35,254 bases of DNA from Sphingomonadales bacterium (GTDB taxonomy: Bacteria; Pseudomonadota; Alphaproteobacteria; Sphingomonadales; Sphingomonadaceae). Positions 33,713 through 35,254 of this stretch are shown in pieces. The notes beneath the pieces were generated by a model. That model was not told the DNA's origin and ran no database searches. It was given only the letters and a program-made list of their open reading frames with translations. The number at the start of each line of letters is the position of its first letter. Position 1 is the first letter of the stretch. Both the position numbers and the translations under genes were made by a program. The stretch spans positions 1-35,254 of the forward strand of contig JAAFIB010000026.1 in NCBI GenBank assembly GCA_013297725.1. The letters are read 5' to 3'.

Positions 33713-35254
33713 TTATTTTTTAGCGGTTGTTTTCGCTGCTGTTGTTTTTGGGGCGGTGGTCTTAGCAACGGTTTTGGCTGCAGCCTTCTTCGGCGTTGCC
33801 CTAGCGGCCACTTTCTTCACCGGAGCCGCTTTCACCTTCGGCGCAGCTTTGACCTCAGCTTTAACCTCAGCCTTCGCCTTTGGCGCAACCTCTGCTTTCG
33901 GCTTCACCGCCGCCTTATCCCCAGCTGCAAACAATTCCTCAAACGACTCCCGCAATGCCTGCGCATAGTTCGCCGGATCGGGCATCATCGCCCGGTCGCT
34001 AGTAAACGAAATCGCGATGTCGCTGCCATAGCTATAGATCGCGTTTATCAGGCCCATGCCGTCAAACACCGGCCCCGTCCCCATCATCCGCACCATTTTT
34101 GCACCGGCAAAATACAACGGCACGCGCGGTCCGGGCACATTGGTGGCAACGCAGTTGAACACTGGTGAATGCAGGTTCGCTGCACCAACCCGCGTATAAA
34201 GCCGCGCAGCAAGACCCGCCAGGCCCGACGGGATAAACTGGCTATAATCGGTTAAGGTTCGCGCGCCGACCGCGTTCGTCATCGCTTTGGAATTGACCGC
34301 TTCCTTGCGGACAAAGGCGAGCCGCTCCATCGGATCTTCTAGTTGCGTGCCCAGCTGCACCAGCATCGCGGACACCAGATTGCCCAGCGCCTCTTTCTCC
34401 CCATCGGCGCGTACCGAAATCGGGGCCATGGCAGTCATGCTTTCTTTGGGCAGGTTATTGCGGCTGATCAAATATTTGCGCAGACCGCCGCCGATGATGG
34501 TCAGGATGACATCGTTGACCGTAGCCCCTGCGATCCGGTCCTTTATCGCGCGCACACCATCCAGTGGCAGCACAGCACTATCCCATACACGATGCGAGCT
34601 GACTTTACCGTTGAACAAAGTTTGCGGCGCCATCTTTGCGCCCTTTAGCGACACATCGCCGCCCGCCACTTCGCGGATCAATCGCGCTGCGCCTGGCACA
34701 GTCTGCGCCAAAGTTTTGGCAAAGCGCACAGGTTGGGTGATCGAATTCATCCATGTCCGCATCAGCATTTCTGTAATGGCGGGCTCGCTTTCACCTTTCC
34801 AGCTGGATTTGCTGGCGTGCTCTACAGGTTTTGGTTCAATATCATGCACAGCAGCGGACAATTCGACACCCGACATGCCATCAATGGCAGCATGATGGAC
34901 TTTGGCAACAAGGGCGAAACAGCCAGGAGGCAGGCCGGGGATATTGTCCAGCCCCTCGACGATGTTGAACTCCCATAACGGCTTGTTCATATCCATGCCG
35001 CGCGCGTGCAAGCGGGCGACCTGAATGCACAATTGCCGCCAATCGCCGGGTTTGGGCAAGGCAACGTGTCGGACGTGATATTCCAGATCGAAATTGGCAT
35101 CATCGACCCAATAGGGATGGTCGAGATCAAACGGCACGCGGACCAGTTTTTGGCGGAAACTGCGCGCTTTATCCAAACGGCTTTCGATATGGGCCAGAAT
35201 ATCCTTGAACCGGACAAAGCCACCGGGTGCTGTTGAGGGGTCATAGATCCCGAC
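33713..35254 (-). CDS. Wax ester synthase/diacylglycerol acyltransferase (WS/DGAT), 5' end outside the window
   Basis: The frame is open to the right edge, so the N-terminus is missing; at least 513 residues are visible. WS/DGAT enzymes esterify fatty alcohols or diacylglycerol with acyl-CoA to make storage lipid. The active-site motif HHAAIDG is present in KVHHAAIDGMSG, as are FDLEYHVRHVALP, the second-domain PISVRADGEKEALGN and the NVPGPRVPLYF motif. After the usual end (about ALRESFEELFAAGD) comes a tail of about 65 residues (DNA about 33716-33920) of Lys/Ala/Pro/Thr repeats like histone H1 or AlgP, which is not part of the standard enzyme. Stop codon abuts a REP pair. Confidence 0.92.
   Translation of the reverse strand, partial: VGIYDPSTAPGGFVRFKDILAHIESRLDKARSFRQKLVRVPFDLDHPYWVDDANFDLEYHVRHVALPKPGDWRQLCIQVARLHARGMDMNKPLWEFNIVEGLDNIPGLPPGCFALVAKVHHAAIDGMSGVELSAAVHDIEPKPVEHASKSSWKGESEPAITEMLMRTWMNSITQPVRFAKTLAQTVPGAARLIREVAGGDVSLKGAKMAPQTLFNGKVSSHRVWDSAVLPLDGVRAIKDRIAGATVNDVILTIIGGGLRKYLISRNNLPKESMTAMAPISVRADGEKEALGNLVSAMLVQLGTQLEDPMERLAFVRKEAVNSKAMTNAVGARTLTDYSQFIPSGLAGLAARLYTRVGAANLHSPVFNCVATNVPGPRVPLYFAGAKMVRMMGTGPVFDGMGLINAIYSYGSDIAISFTSDRAMMPDPANYAQALRESFEELFAAGDKAAVKPKAEVAPKAKAEVKAEVKAAPKVKAAPVKKVAARATPKKAAAKTVAKTTAPKTTAAKTTAKK

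Noticed and set aside
33756-33968. Plus-strand hydrophobic frame opposite the WS/DGAT tail, looking like a membrane peptide.
   Set aside because: It is the complement of the Lys/Ala repeat codons and has no ribosome site. The hydrophobicity is a by-product of that coding.

Overview
The window looks like chromosomal DNA of an alphaproteobacterium, most likely Sphingomonadales. Reasons, by recollection of families rather than by search: moderately high GC with many tightly packed ATGA-coupled genes, Tgt and PrmC proteins of sphingomonad type, a prmC-DUF4167 pair and an erpA-xthA pair (both typical alphaproteobacterial gene orders), and the CTGAGCCTGTCGAAG inverted repeats that are abundant in sphingomonads.

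Layout. 1-3000: the end of a probable crotonase gene meets an LCAD-type acyl-CoA dehydrogenase tail to tail, followed by a spinster-like MFS transporter. 3000-4800: a gene-poor segment rich in palindromes, bounded by two GGGGACA palindromes and carrying an orphan Imm11-like immunity gene. 4800-9900: a small secreted basic protein, a Bax-inhibitor-1 membrane protein with a clear terminator, a proline-rich lipoprotein, a membrane diguanylate cyclase, a CBS-pair protein, a small membrane protein and a YciA-type thioesterase. 9900-11943: a compact arsenic operon arsR-arsI-arsC-aqpS with an operator-like palindrome and every junction overlapping. 12081-16762: three tandem DUF4139 paralogues in one operon; the last has a REP pair inserted in frame in its signal peptide and a TonB-receptor-plug-like stretch in its middle. 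17016-19235: a bufferin-like (DUF2282) lipoprotein, prmC and the low-complexity DUF4167 protein, all on the minus strand. 19282-24634: tgt-glnE-bcp overlap head to tail, then a secreted M23 peptidase with a terminator. 24735-28180: erpA, xthA, a DUF2971 gene that looks acquired, then a GbsR-type regulator with a perfect palindromic operator and a membrane protein whose upstream region repeats half of that operator. 28294-31847: a cystathionine gamma-synthase-family enzyme, and pgeF coupled to an SLC13 carrier. 31923-35254: a YeeZ-like SDR protein, an alpha/beta hydrolase with a TTG start, and the 3' part of a WS/DGAT acyltransferase with a histone-H1-like Lys/Ala tail.

How genes work together. 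The clearest functional unit is the ars operon: ArsC and ArsI would both yield As(III) (from arsenate and from trivalent organoarsenicals), AqpS would let it leave by diffusion, and ArsR would sense it; no pump gene is present. The second unit is the DUF4139 triplet, of unknown role, probably in the cell envelope. Least expected observations are the translated REP insertion, the orphan bufferin-like lipoprotein, the plug-like motif inside DUF4139, and several palindrome families in the intergenic regions. I found no rRNA, tRNA, CRISPR array or complete insertion sequence.
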